A stretch of 64,000 nt of DNA, from contig JAWWNJ010000052.1 of assembly GCA_037176885.1 (NCBI GenBank), positions 1,178,001-1,242,000 of the forward strand, written 5' to 3'. This document shows, piece by piece, positions 1 to 10,865 of this stretch. Made by a program: the position numbers and the translations under genes. Under the pieces are notes generated by a model. It did no database searches, was not told where the DNA came from, and was given only the letters and a program-made list of their open reading frames with translations. Numbering within the stretch: position 1 is the first letter of the stretch; each line of letters opens with the position of its first letter. Source of the DNA: Favolaschia claudopus (lineage: Eukaryota > Basidiomycota > Agaricomycetes > Agaricales > Mycenaceae).

Positions 1-560
1 AATGTGGGATGAAAGACTTTATATTAAATACCTGAAAATGCGCGGAAGGCGCAATAACTACACAATGAGTAAGTAAATACAAGTAGGTAGATAGATAGAG
101 AACTCACCCTCAGTCTCCCGCAATGTGGGATGAAAGACTGAGGGTGGTGGACAGACGAGCGCGGTTTATATGTAAGAACAAGGCTGTATGATAAGTACAG
201 ATATCTATCAAGGGCCGGAGCGGCGGGGCGGCTACCCGGAATAATTCATATTCTGACAGTCTGAACGGCCGACGCTCTGAACGAAGCACTGGAGATGCTC
301 GGCGCCACGCTACTCTGGACTATGGTTGTGGTTGTGTCAGGGGAACTCCCTCTTTTGGCACTACACAGCCACCTATGACGCAGGCCTCTTGCAGATTTCC
401 CACTTTCCTGTCAAATCCCCAAAGCCCTATGTCATCGTGGAGTAAGGCATGTGACTTGGCCCATCATTGCCGATTGCTCCGAGCTTGTGAGAACTAGTTA
501 CTATATGTTTACTGCACCTAGCGTGGGAATCCTCAGCCTTTCTTCTCTTTGGATTCTCCC
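1..560. other. no gene seen; one perfect hairpin
   Basis: I see no credible coding region here. A perfect 12 bp inverted repeat (CACCCTCAGTCT at 105-116 with its complement at 135-146, loop 18 nt) is present, and the loop phrase AATGTGGGATGAAAGAC also occurs at 1-17. A similar CTCAGTC hairpin lies in the decayed gag of the gypsy element at 41431-41457, so this may be retroelement debris, but that is inference. Confidence 0.4.
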
Positions 561-2073
561 TAGGACCCCCGACAACCACCTATGATGCCTGCCCGCGAAA
601 TTTTCGATTCGGATAAAACATGCCCAAAAATTGCGCGCACCCTGCCCGGATTCGGATAAGAAATCGACCATCGACGACGCCAACCCTGCCCCACAATTCG
701 GATAAATCATGGAGCCCAGTCAAAAGTCCACGGTATGGAGTGGAATAAAATGAGAAGAAATGAGGAGTATTCAAACCATATCACAACATCTCAAACAATC
801 TGGAAAAGTGGCACAATTTTTGAGATATTGTGAGCTGGATTGATATCATTTGAGTACACGCACAATGCATTTCATTTCATTACACATAGTAGGAAGGGTC
901 ATTGTTTCGTATACAGAATACTTTGGAATACTTTGAAATGGTTCGGATCCGGAGAGAGCACATGGAATGTATATTGAAAAATTGGGCTTGGATAATATTC
1001 GACAATGTAATCGATATAATGCCGCAGCCCCCCGCTGCACCGTACCTGCATACCCTGACGCGCCACTTGACTGCTACACTCAACCCTCTGGCCCCTACAC
1101 CGACACCGGCACCAAGAAATACATACACAGAAGAGTCGGCAAGAGTCGCGCTAAAGATCTCGCCCCATTAGATGACGAAGTCAAGACACAGGTGAACACA
1201 TACCAGGAACACTACCCGATTTGAAGACATCTTGCTCACTGAGACTACCGAAGTACTGAAGGTACAAGCACAACTCAAAAGAAAGTCGTCAAGAGAAATT
1301 GGAATGGAGAACGCACCCCTGGCATTGGCAATCAGGCGTCGGAAAAGTTTCGGGGGACCAATGGTCTGCGTTGAACAAGAGGTGGGCAGCAGAGAGGAGA
1401 TGGACGGCGCTGAAGAAAGCAGTGAGGGCATAGAGGCGGGCAGCACACTCTAGGAGGGAAGGTGGTGGTAGGTGGAAGAGTCTGAGAAAACAAGTCAACC
1501 ATCGTACGATTTTTATTTAAGTAATGACACAATGACGGAATCGGTTGACGACGTCGCGGCGAGCATGGTGAATGGTGTGAACTGGTGTGAGTTGACTGTT
1601 ATGAGACGAGATGGCTTGACCACCACCTATTAAGTGATCTCAGATAATTACACTCAGTTGTTGATTCCGACATTCTATCTCATACCATTCCAATCCATCC
1701 GACCGGCTTTTGACTGGGCATGGAGGCTGGGGGCCAAGGCTGGTTCAGATTCGGATAAAAGATACCCGAGACTCTTTCGGGAATCAGGTGCCGCAAAATT
1801 CGGCAAGCGAAGAACAGCATTCAAACTACATGACAAGCTTCCGCATTACTCAAAGGAGCTAGAGGAGCACCCAGACGCGTCAAGAGATAAATTGCGAATT
1901 TTTGCGATTTTAAGCCGATTTTTTTAGGCCTGGTTCACCGTCCGGATAAAGCATCGACCTCTTGGAAGGCCTGGTTCGGATTCGGATAAGATCTTCCCAT
2001 TTGAGGTCCGGATAAGATGTCCAAATCCCAGATTTTTCGGGGCAGGCATCATAGGTGAATGTCAGAGGTCCTA
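561..2073. mobile_element. candidate TIR element with subterminal TCGGATAA repeats
   Basis: The ends form an inverted repeat of about 39 bp: TAGGACC..CCTATGATGCCTGCC at 561-600 matches the reverse complement of 2035-2073 with a few mismatches. Just inside each end the box T(T/C)CGGATAA(A/G) recurs, three times at 604-705 and at least four times at 1750-2015, always in forward orientation. Flanks share TTCTCC (554-559 and 2074-2079) with a 1 nt offset on the left, an imperfect target duplication. The interior has only short overlapping ORFs and no recognised transposase, so this would be a non-autonomous DNA transposon. No superfamily is assigned. Confidence 0.55.
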
Positions 2074-2326
2074 TTCTCCTTCGCTAGGTGCGCTGTGATG
2101 TATTCTTAGAAGCTTCTTAATTAACTTTGGATTCTCCCTCGCTAGACCTCGAGACATCTCGGGTCCTAAAGGTTGCCCTTACAGCAAAAGAAAGGCTCCA
2201 AGGGATTAACTGGTCAAGATTGCGCGCTTTGGCGATTTTCAGACGCCTTCGTCGGACTCCTCCTCTGCTGTCTCGGACGCGCAAACCGCGAATTTTGCCC
2301 CCTCCTCCCCCTCTCTAGAACCCACC

Positions 2327-2507
2327 ATGACCGACTCCTGCCGCCGCTGCTGCAGCGGCCGCCGAGCGGATGGATAGGCTCGAGAGGACTGTTGACCGTC
2401 TGGTCGAGCTTTTTCAAACTGCTGCCAATCCTTCCACTACTACTGCTCCGACCCCTGCCGCTCCTCCAGAGCCTCCGGCCGAGAGTCCAGGTGGATCATC
2501 CTTGTAG
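2327..2507 (+). pseudogene. retroelement gag N-terminal-like fragment
   Basis: One frame shows an alanine run, then ERMDRLERTVDRLVELFQ (a short amphipathic helix) and a Pro/Thr/Ala tail to a TAG at 2505. This is the look of the N-terminal part of fungal LTR-element Gag proteins. An ATG at 2327 sits one frame off, so at least one frameshift is needed. No CCHC or capsid segment follows. It is probably a decayed fragment. The call rests on composition and the coiled-coil pattern only. Confidence 0.3.
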
Positions 2508-4015
2508 ATGCGATCCTGAAGGAAAATTAGTGTTGGCAATGGGTTAGATTATAAGATTGCGAAGAGTGCACTCACACAATGACGCCACGCGAAGTTAGCG
2601 GACATGAAATCACTCCAACGACGAAAACTTTCCTTGACGACCCCATCGTATTCACTCAACAGAACGTCGGATGTTTTACGGGCCTCAAGTTGAAACAACG
2701 TCGCTGACAGACGGAGGGTGTCATCCGGTAACGTCTGAGGTAAAAAGCCCAGCTACGTAGACGGAGGCCTGGAGGAGAGCGCCGTAGCGTATTCTTAAAC
2801 GCGCTGAGGTTACGAGGTCGTGGTGGAAGGGAGAGAGAGAGAGGAATGTTGCCGCATCAACGACGGCGTGGCAGTCGGGTTGGAGACTGAGAGTGTTAGC
2901 CAACTCTACAAGTATACAGTACATGCACCACTTGCCCCCCAGTTGTCGAATACTCGAAGAATCGAGCCCGAGGGGGAAAAAAAAAAAAAAATCCTGAGAT
3001 TTCCTCGTAACTCCACCTGAAATCCGCCTTTCGATTCGTTTACTTCTCATGCGATTCAAACAACCGAAAGTGTATTCAAGAATAGAAAACTTTATTCATC
3101 CTGCTATTAAGTTACATGGCAGCTCGACGCAGTCGAGCTCACCATTGACACAGAGTGAATAAAGACAGACCGAGCGCAGCGCGGTAAAGCGGGAGCTCAA
3201 GGTCAGACGCAGAATCCGAGCTCACGCCGGCAGCGGAGCTCAAGGATTAGCATCAAGATAAATCCCAAACAAATTCACCTCCAACAAGGAAAAGTGCCGG
3301 CATTGAAGACGAAGACGTTGAGCCACTGATTCCAAGTTCTGCGCGAAGAGGAGGAGAAGGGACATGATCATAAGGCTTATTAGCAATCTCCCGTATGCTT
3401 GTTCAAGTGAGTGAAGTGGAAAGCATACTATAATCAAAATTGAGAACCTTATGATTTTTTTGTGTTTCAGTGAGCGCAGATGGGTATCCCTTATTGAACG
3501 GGTATACCTAGGATTTTGCCGTTATTGTCTCTTGATCTGTGCCCAATCAATTTCCCGCAACTGTTGATAAGCATTCTAGCTTTCACTGTTTGAGCTCCTT
3601 TTCTGAGGGAACTTCTTTCATAGGTCCCCCGCCATCGTCGCTGGCCCTGATCAATCAGATTCATTTTTGACATCGTCTCTTTTAATCCTTACATTTGAAC
3701 GCTGTTCGATTTGCGGCGCAGAGATGATGCATGAGATAATTAACCCCTTAGTACTACACCACTAGTGATCTACTCAGGCGCGATATGCTCACGAAGCGTC
3801 ACTCTCTACCCGAGATTACACTGTCCCGTGACCGCGAAATGATGAATCCGGCTCCGACAAGCGTTGATCCCCTGGTTCGTCCTCGAGGCAGATTTCAAAG
3901 AGAGGGATGTCTCCGGGTCCTGGCATCCCCAAAATGTCAATCCATCACGCAAATCACAGATGCCGCAGTGCCGTCTCGCCTAAACCAAGCTGTCCACTCC
4001 GTGTTGCCATAGGCA
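2508..4015. other. no supported gene
   Basis: Only short overlapping ORFs in several frames are present, without recognisable motifs or intron-linked reading frames. The stretch holds an A13-14 run near 2978-2992 and a GC-skewed patch at 3130-3250. I see nothing that can be named. Confidence 0.3.
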
Positions 4016-4057
4016 ATAGGCGCTCAGCGCCTGAATAGGCGTTCGCTGAGCGCCTAT
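4016..4057. repeat. perfect 14 bp palindromic hairpin
   Basis: ATAGGCGCTCAGCG (4016-4029) is followed after 14 nt by its exact reverse complement (4044-4057). It lies about 45 bp outside the left inverted repeat of the 4.1-10.9 kb block. It could be a MITE remnant or a transposon footprint; its role is unknown. Confidence 0.6.
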
Positions 4058-4101
4058 GCCACTAATCGTGTATGTACTCGAAAAGGTACTATCCGGAGCG
4101 G

Positions 4102-4258
4102 TTACGGTTGGCGGAAGGGCCGCGGTTGATTTTGATTTTTGATTCCTGTCATCAGCCGTTTCGGGAAGTGGTCCGAGTGGCTGTACAGGTCACCTCGCAC
4201 ACAAAACCCAGTGCCAGTTTGGCCATGGGCGCATTGGTGCTTGAGGTGATAGTATAAG
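4102..4258 (+). repeat. left arm of 157 bp inverted repeat pair
   Basis: This segment is about 90% identical to the reverse complement of 10705-10862, including the shared stretches GCCGCGGTTGATTTTGATTT and CCGTTTCGGGAAGTGGTCCG. Homology starts near TTACGGTTGG and ends near GGTGATAGTATAAG. The pair encloses the DDE pseudogene and the alpha-kinase gene. It may be a true terminal inverted repeat of a ~6.8 kb element or two independent insertions of one short repeat in opposite orientation. Confidence 0.75.
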
Positions 4259-4523
4259 TTTCCTAGTACTGCCACCAATACATCTTAATTTGTTACCCCA
4301 AAAAATGAGCCAATGCACGGAGGATGTAAATACTCAACTTTGATCGGAAGTCAGGCTCTCATTCACGATCACATGACATCAGAAATTCGGGTCTCTGGTT
4401 GAGGACTGGCGAGGACAAGGCCAGTCTGATATTTTTTCGACGTGATTTCACGTAGCATACAGTCTCAAGGATATCTAATATCATTCTCAGGGAAAAACAG
4501 CGAGGTCTGGTGGAGAAACATAA
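4259..4523. other. 3' flank of DDE pseudogene, no gene
   Basis: No coding signal is seen. This stretch separates the left inverted repeat from the C-terminal end of the minus-strand integrase-core pseudogene. Confidence 0.3.
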
Positions 4524-4529
4524 TTATTG

Positions 4530-6174
4530 AAGTATGTATTTAAACAGAAGTGCTTCATACAGGCCGTGTAATTCGACTTGTGCCCGAATTAGAGGAGCCA
4601 TTGCGTTAAATACTGCCCAGCCATTCAGCGCCTCCAATCTAGGGGATCCTAGCTCGTGATACACCTCAAATGCTAGGTCATTGATTATGTCAGGGTACCC
4701 AGCGAAGAGCTTCGCTGTGTGGGGTATCAATCAAACCACGAAGCGCGTCTATTGCTTCTTGGGCATCTGGAACGGCAAGGGTTCTCGAGGCCATAGTCTT
4801 GAGGCATATCAAAGACAACGTTGGGAGCCACACCCGAGGGAAGAATCCGACCCGGTTGTTTGCGAGTCTTCTGATTGTTGAAATAATCCAAAAAACTCGT
4901 CCAGACCACCTTGGACTATCTTGGACCAAAGCCAGCGAAATAGATGCCTTGAGTAGGGGTAGAGAACTGATACAGATTAAGCAAGAAGTATCACCTATGA
5001 ATTAAATTCCCCGGGTTGAGATGGATACGTCCCTCTTCAAGAATCTCTCGAAGGCTGCGGCCATTGAAGTTGCGGTCAAATGACCCAGGCAAGACTCAAT
5101 AGAGATATTACTGAACTCTTGACAGAGACATGTAGGCGGCCAGTCGGCCATACTGAGTCGCGGAGCAAACTCTTGCCTGTCCGGAATAAATTAATAAGTA
5201 ATGTGGAAATGAGTTGACACACCGTAGTGTTGTCCTGGAATGCAGCAAGCCAGCCAAGCTCGCTTCCACCGTCAAACGTGACTTGAACTGAGACTGCTGC
5301 AGAGATATCACGTATAAGATACTTGTAAAATAATCAACCAGTTACAGTGATAGGGAGGGTACCTTTGTACTCAGTGACCATGTCCAAAAAGACATGCCCA
5401 ATTGTGTCGCTAAGCCGAGCGTTCGGGACAACTACCAGCCAAAGAATCTTCCCAACATGATCCGTGCTCCGTAACATCAATCCCGATTCCATCGCCCATT
5501 TTCAGGCCCCTTCTCCCAAGTTTTTCATGGCCGTCAACGTGGATCTCTTGAAATATCCCAATAGCATCGAGCGCACCGCGCTTCTTGGGTCGGTACGACG
5601 GCCAGGACGGCGCATATCCGAAGGTCCCTGGCCGACAAGAGCATGCATGGTACTGCGAACGAAATCTCTGGAATAGACACGTCAATTCAAATCATGAAAA
5701 GAGTTGAAAACTTTGAAACATACCGAGGAATGATGAGGTACAGGCGCAATGAGGCGATCTTCTTGACAGTGTCGGGTCCTTGGCCTTGATTGACGTCACG
5801 AGAAATAATGTTGGCGATGGCTGCAGTAGCCTCTTCCAACGGCGCGAAATTTGCGTACACTTGGGACCTCGAATTTGTTGTTCAAATTGTTTCAACTTGG
5901 TTTTACTGTAGGATATATTGGCGATGTCGAACAGGTAGAGTAGATAAAGATAACTGACCCAATCTTGATCCCATGGCGTTCTTCCAAGTAGCGAAGACGA
6001 ACAGCAAGTGACAATGTTCGGCGCTGGAAGTCGTGCAAAATTTCTCGGAGCTCCTCATCCGGGGGAACTAAATTTATTTAGCGTAGAACAACAGTGAAGT
6101 TTAGAGGAAAAGGCTTACAAACTCCGTTGTCCACACCGTTTGCGCCAGTAGGATTAACCATGGAGAGGAGGGTG
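4530..6174 (-). pseudogene. decayed integrase-core (DDE) gene
   Basis: Read on the minus strand, the pieces follow the order of the fungal intron-rich integrase-core proteins: an N-terminal start near 6174 (MVNPTGANG), a helix block ending LRYLEERHGIKI (about 5960-6070), an HTH-like block with NQGQGPDTVKKIASL (5730-5830), an arginine-rich linker (5620-5690), then EIHVDGHEKLG (about 5540), VVPNARLSDTIGHVFLDMV (5380-5430), VTFDGGSELGW (about 5270) and a C-terminal KTRKQPGRILPSGVAP (about 4840). The His-Asp-Gly and Asp-Gly-Gly motifs match the first two catalytic carboxylates of this DDE family. Short introns are visible (for example about 6066-6118), but the reading frame is broken near 5850 and again near 5500, so it cannot make full-length protein. 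Compare the intact copy at 45409-47208. The family is known from mobile and repetitive contexts; its function here is lost. Confidence 0.75.
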
Positions 6175-6227
6175 AACTCGAAGAGGAGATTGAACTTGAT
6201 GCTTCGTCGAAGGCAAGAGCTTTTAAA

Positions 6228-7117
6228 TACTCGGTATTGACAAAAGTAACCGTTAAGGCGACGATTGCTTCGCGACCACGTGATATTTCTCCAAGACTTC
6301 GAGTTTGAAAAATACGTCAGGATATTCCTTAAACCTACACAAGTTGTTGTGGGTAACCTCTGTTCCTGACGCTCTTCAGAGCCAGCGCAATTTTGGCAAT
6401 AGCTTGAAATTCACCTGTGTCTTTCAACTTCTGCTCATTGTTCAACGGAAATCTTAGCAACTGCCCTTCCAGGCCACTTTCGACTACCTCTAGCTTGCAC
6501 ATGTGATCTATTCAGATGTTTTTGCACACTTGCTTTGGCTAGTAAGGGTGGTAAACAAGCCTACAATCTGAAAACTCTTCGGCCCCTTACTTGACCAAAC
6601 ATGGGGAATTACGGAAGCCATGGAGGCCTACTCTGGGATAAAAGTATATTGAATGTGTAGATAATAGGGCTCAGCACTGTGATGGATTAGAAATTAACCA
6701 AGACTGTAGCTAAATTCTTTGCTCTTAGCATCTTTGAACGGCCACGCAATATTTGGGTCCGTGCAGGAGGGACGGTTGAAATTGAACCAGTCCAATGTTG
6801 ACAAGAAATTGATACAATCAGAGATTTCGAGCAGTGAGGGGCTGAAATGGATCCTCAAGTATGGCCTACCGTCCGAGGGCATGTTCTTGAACTTCAAGAA
6901 AATTGGAAATGCAGTCATTTATTGCAACAAACAGTGCAAAACAGCTGCAAATTAGAATCCGCCGAGAAATCAGTTGTGCTTGATGGATTGGTTCAGGCCT
7001 TTGTCCGATGCCGTTCAAAACATGCAGGAGAACATTCCGATGCATTTTAACCTATTACATACTGCAATATTCGGACCATACGAGTCGATTCACGGTTACT
7101 TTTGTCAATACCGAGTA
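6228..7117. mobile_element. TA-flanked TIR element of the TACTCGG family (copy 1)
   Basis: Ends are perfect 26 bp inverted repeats: TACTCGGTATTGACAAAAG.. at 6228-6253 and its complement at 7092-7117. Both termini include TA, so the element proper may be CTCGG..CCGAG with a TA duplication, as in Tc1/mariner-like MITEs. At 890 bp it has the same size as its relatives at 14864-17298 (about 850 bp after subtracting an inserted LTR element) and about 22087-22950. No transposase ORF is present. It lies just upstream of the DDE pseudogene. Confidence 0.8.
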
Positions 7118-7874
7118 GTTGTCCGGGAATTATCTGGCTCACCGTATAATCGACATATACTCAGCTATTTCGATTTTATTCCCACTCTACGAAGTAAGAA
7201 CTGACTTGGAAGTCCCGAGTCACTGAGGTCAAACAATAGCATAATTGTTTCGTGTTTATTGCCCTGTGAAACTACCAAGTCAGTTGAATGATTGTGCCAA
7301 TCTGTTCTCACACTTTTCCTCTGGTTCAAATTGCACCGGGAAATCTATGAGTCAGTGTAAGAGCCAGCGTGGAAACCACTCGAGTCGAACTTGAATCAAC
7401 GCAACGAATCAACTATAGTACGGATCACATTCACATGGTTCATCAATCCTTGCGCCGACTCATTCTCATAGTTAGGTTATATTATAAATTATACTGGGAA
7501 ATACTGGAGTCATTTCGGACTTTGAGCTGAAAGTAGTACTGTGCCGGAGCGAGGCGCGGGAAACACCCGAGTCACTGTCTAGTCAACTCTGACTCGGGTT
7601 GAACAAGTGCGGATCATACTCCCACGGTTCATCAACCTTTTTGTGTCCTCGTTCGGAAAGCCGGAATTTTGCGCACTCATTCACAACTCATTCTCCCACA
7701 GCCAAGTAATTCTTTTGTGCTAATTTTTTGAACCCTCGATCGGACCTCGATCACGGTGCTCGAAGTGAATCAACTCAGAGAGCTCTGTTATATTTAAGCG
7801 ACAGGTTAGTGCGTTATATTCCCTACTTTCTTTTCAAGTTCTCCCTATCTTCTATTCTCTTCTCTCTGCTATTC
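7118..7874 (+). promoter_or_regulatory. upstream region of alpha-kinase gene with tandem duplicated block
   Basis: No gene is seen. Two imperfect direct copies of a block, at about 7365-7470 and 7556-7705, share CGAGTC..GAAC..CGGATCA..GGTTCATCAA and end at CTCATTCTC. A third, weaker match precedes them. The stretch lies immediately 5' of the alpha-kinase start codon and holds a pyrimidine-rich tract at 7825-7870, common before fungal start sites. Regulatory use is inference. Confidence 0.4.
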
Positions 7875-10360
7875 ATGTCCGAAGTCAATCCAACCGCTCA
7901 ATGCTTCGGTGGTGAAGATGCCTGTCTCACCCATTTCGAGTACAAAGCCAGTGCTGGACGTTGTCACAAATGCTGTCTTCTCGCGAATAGCCCGCAGTCG
8001 GAGCACCAAAGAATTATGGTTCGTCTCGTCAAGAGTTGTGTATCTCTCATGTTATTTAACTCATAACTCCATACAGGACATTCCACAGTGTCAAGGGTGT
8101 GGCAATATCTCGACCCGACTCGCAACTGAATTCTGTAATGCGTGCGAGCAGAAGAATGGTTAGTTTCTCTCTCTCTGTATCTTTAAAGCTACAGCCATAT
8201 TCTGACTCTCTTTATTCACGCTTGTCTATTTGTTCCACAGCCAAGCAACAGGGGCCGGTCACTGTGCCTTCGACTGCTCCATCGAATTTACCTCTTGCCC
8301 CAACCACTGCGTCAAATTTATGAAGTCAGTCTCCAATTAATCTCCACTCATTTCACTGCTAAATTGTACAATACAGTTCGAAACGCCGGCCAATTCCATC
8401 GTGCGAACTGGAGGGAGGCCGCAAGCTTCAACAATTCGAACATCAAAGCTCAACAATCTTCGCTGGCGATCACTGGATCTAATATGGCTGCTCTTCGGAA
8501 CAATAATCTGGCAACAACTGAATGTTACTCAGTCGTTTTTGAGCCTTATATCAACTCAAAGCCTTGTGATTATCTTCCGACCTTCGATGTTACTCGCGAG
8601 GCAACACTTAAACTGTCAGGTGTGTTCATTTCAATTTAGATTTGCATGCTGTTATAAATTAATCCTTCGCACTTCAGACCTCACAGATATGGCGGTCGTC
8701 TGCTATAACTCCAGCTGGGAGGAAGGCGCTGAAGCCGGACTCGACCGGTATGTTGTTCAGTACTAATATTGTGAGCAGCAACTGATTGACAAATAATAGT
8801 CGGGACATACGTCTGTCACGGCTGAATAATGCTCACATAGATATTCAACCGCATTCCACCCTTCGCGATATCTTTCAGAGTGTTCTCAAGGACTGTGGTC
8901 AAAGTCCCGAGAAGACTGTCCCTGCCAAAGTTCGCAGTCGGAAGCTCTTGACACTCTATCTTGAAGCCCATATTGATCTTAATAAGGTACGATTCATCTT
9001 GTGATGTTCAATGTTTGCAAAATATTTATGTTGGCCAAGTTTTATGATAGAACTGGAGTCGAGCCGCCCGCAAACGTAATGAAGGCAAGCAAACGACCTT
9101 GGAAGAACAGTGTTTCTGGTGGATCAGTTTTCAAGCGCAGTCGACTTTGTGCGTTACCGTAAATTTCAATTTGAACCAACAGTTGCTGATGTGATTCACA
9201 GTCTCTGGAGGGTCTCACGTGTTGAAGTCTCAGTTCCTCCTCAATGCTGCTTCGACTCCAGAGCCTCCCTCGACTGCAGTCAGTCTTTTCTTCGCAACAC
9301 AGACATCTGATGTAACTACTGGACTTCAGTCCTTCAGCTGGACAGTCGGGGATTGTGTCCCCAATTCTGGTACTCTTGCGAATGGCCCCATCAACAAAGG
9401 AAAATCGAAGCTTGTGTTCAAAGTACGTCTTATGTAATGAGCTAAAAACCAACGGTGTTGCTAAAACTGTGGCGGCAGCTTTCTTTGAATGGTGTTGCAT
9501 ATGTTGCAAAGCGTTGCTATACCCTCGGAGACGGATCTCCTGTCTCTATTCTCGCCAATAGAGACCAACTCGTCAAGGAAGGTGTCACCCTTGGTCGGGC
9601 TGAATTTTTCCTCAACCATTTCAACTCCGAATGTGCATATGAAGCGATAGAAATTGCAGGTAATCGGGCACCTTCTACAGATTAACCGTTGGCTCAGTTC
9701 CTGTTTTATTAGGCTTCGATGTTACGGACTTTCTCATTGCTCGGGAGGGTGTTGCTAGTTTGGCGGAATCTTTTGTCCCGTCCCCAGCATCCGGCATCAC
9801 CTCCACAGATTATTCCAGTCTGACACCGGCAGAGAAAGACGAACTTACTACAGACAGTAATACTATATCTTCGATTACCTGGCTGCTGGAGAGGGAGCGA
9901 GGGGACGTTCAGCTGCGCAAGTACTCTGGTACTCTTGATCACCCCAAATACTCTGACAAGCAGGGTGCGACTATCAACGCATTCCAACATTTTGTCTATT
10001 TGTACTCGAAGAAGACACTGGTTCTGGCAGATATACAGGGTGCGTTGAATTCCCAGCTTCGGAGTTTGAACAGATCTAATGCTCTTTCCATAGCATCAGA
10101 AAGTCACAGTCGTCTGAGTCAGAATGCTGTCTTGTTTGATCTTATGTCTCACACAGCCAACCGGTGCGTACCATAAACATGTCTATAATTTATTTTTGAT
10201 TCGCTTCAGCGAGAGTGGGGCTGGAGACCACGGTGATTTGGGAATCAAGACCTTTGTCAATCAACATGAATGCGTCCAGAAATGTGTTGCATTGAATCTA
10301 GAGGCTCTCAAGACACCAGAGAACGAGGAGGATGCTCAGGAGGAGGAAGAGACTGGCTAA
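7875..10360 (+). CDS. alpha-kinase family protein, 12 exons
   Basis: Exons read 7875-8018, 8077-8158, 8241-8324, 8377-8619, 8678-8747, 8800-8986, 9051-9152, 9228(or 9234)-9422, 9479-9659, 9713-10039, 10094-10163 and 10210-10360, all with GT..AG introns of about 46-83 nt. The N-terminus has two CxxC pairs (CHKC; CQGCG..CNAC), typical of the zinc-binding head of mushroom alpha-kinases. A low-complexity linker follows, then a kinase core: GVAYVAKRCYTLGDG (N-lobe lysine), HFVYLYSKKTLVLADIQG, the C-lobe VLFDLMSHTANR, GAGDHGDLGIKTF, and the zinc-module tail NQHECVQKC. This order matches the MHCK/EF2K alpha-kinase fold, Ser/Thr kinases unrelated to the classical kinases. A TGA at 8321-8323, directly before the predicted donor of intron 3, interrupts the linker, so the allele may be inactive or the exon wrongly modelled. 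Substrate unknown. It is divergent from the DDE pseudogene inside the same inverted-repeat block. Confidence 0.85.
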
Positions 10361-10704
10361 ATTTACTATATCCCGGACGGCATTCAACTGCCACCTGAAT
10401 TTACCTTTGTATTCAACATACTTGCAGTAAATAAATGTGCTACAACTTGCAAAACTCGCTGTTTTCTGGCGGGAATTGTGTCAGAGATTATCTTGATCAT
10501 TATGAACGTGAAACCACCTCAAACAGTTGTCAGACTGTTTTTGTGTCGCCGCAAAGCGAAGCATCAGAGGGACAACTGCCGAGTCATGTGATCGCGTTAG
10601 GCGGCCGTGATACGATCAAAACTTATTTTTTCACTCCCTTATGCATTTGAGCAAGTTTTTATATGATAGATATTGCTCACTACTATAACAGCAGCATATA
10701 TACA
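10361..10704. other. 3' flank of alpha-kinase, no gene
   Basis: No coding feature is seen. The AT-rich stretch after the stop codon (AATAAATG at about 10429) could hold the polyadenylation region. Confidence 0.3.
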
Positions 10705-10862
10705 CTACTTATCTTAGCACCAAAGCGCCCATGGCAAACCGGCACTGGGTTTTGTGTGCGAGGTGACCTGGTACAGCCACTCGGACCACTTCCCGAAACG
10801 GCTGATGACAGGAATCAAAAATCAAAATCAACCGCGGCCTTCCCGCCAACCGTAAGCGGTAC
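10705..10862 (-). repeat. right arm of 157 bp inverted repeat pair
   Basis: Reverse-complement match of 4102-4258. Its outer edge abuts the start of the LINE fragment by 3 bp, so either the LINE flank is the original target or the LINE was truncated by this insertion. Confidence 0.75.
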
Positions 10863-10865
10863 TCA

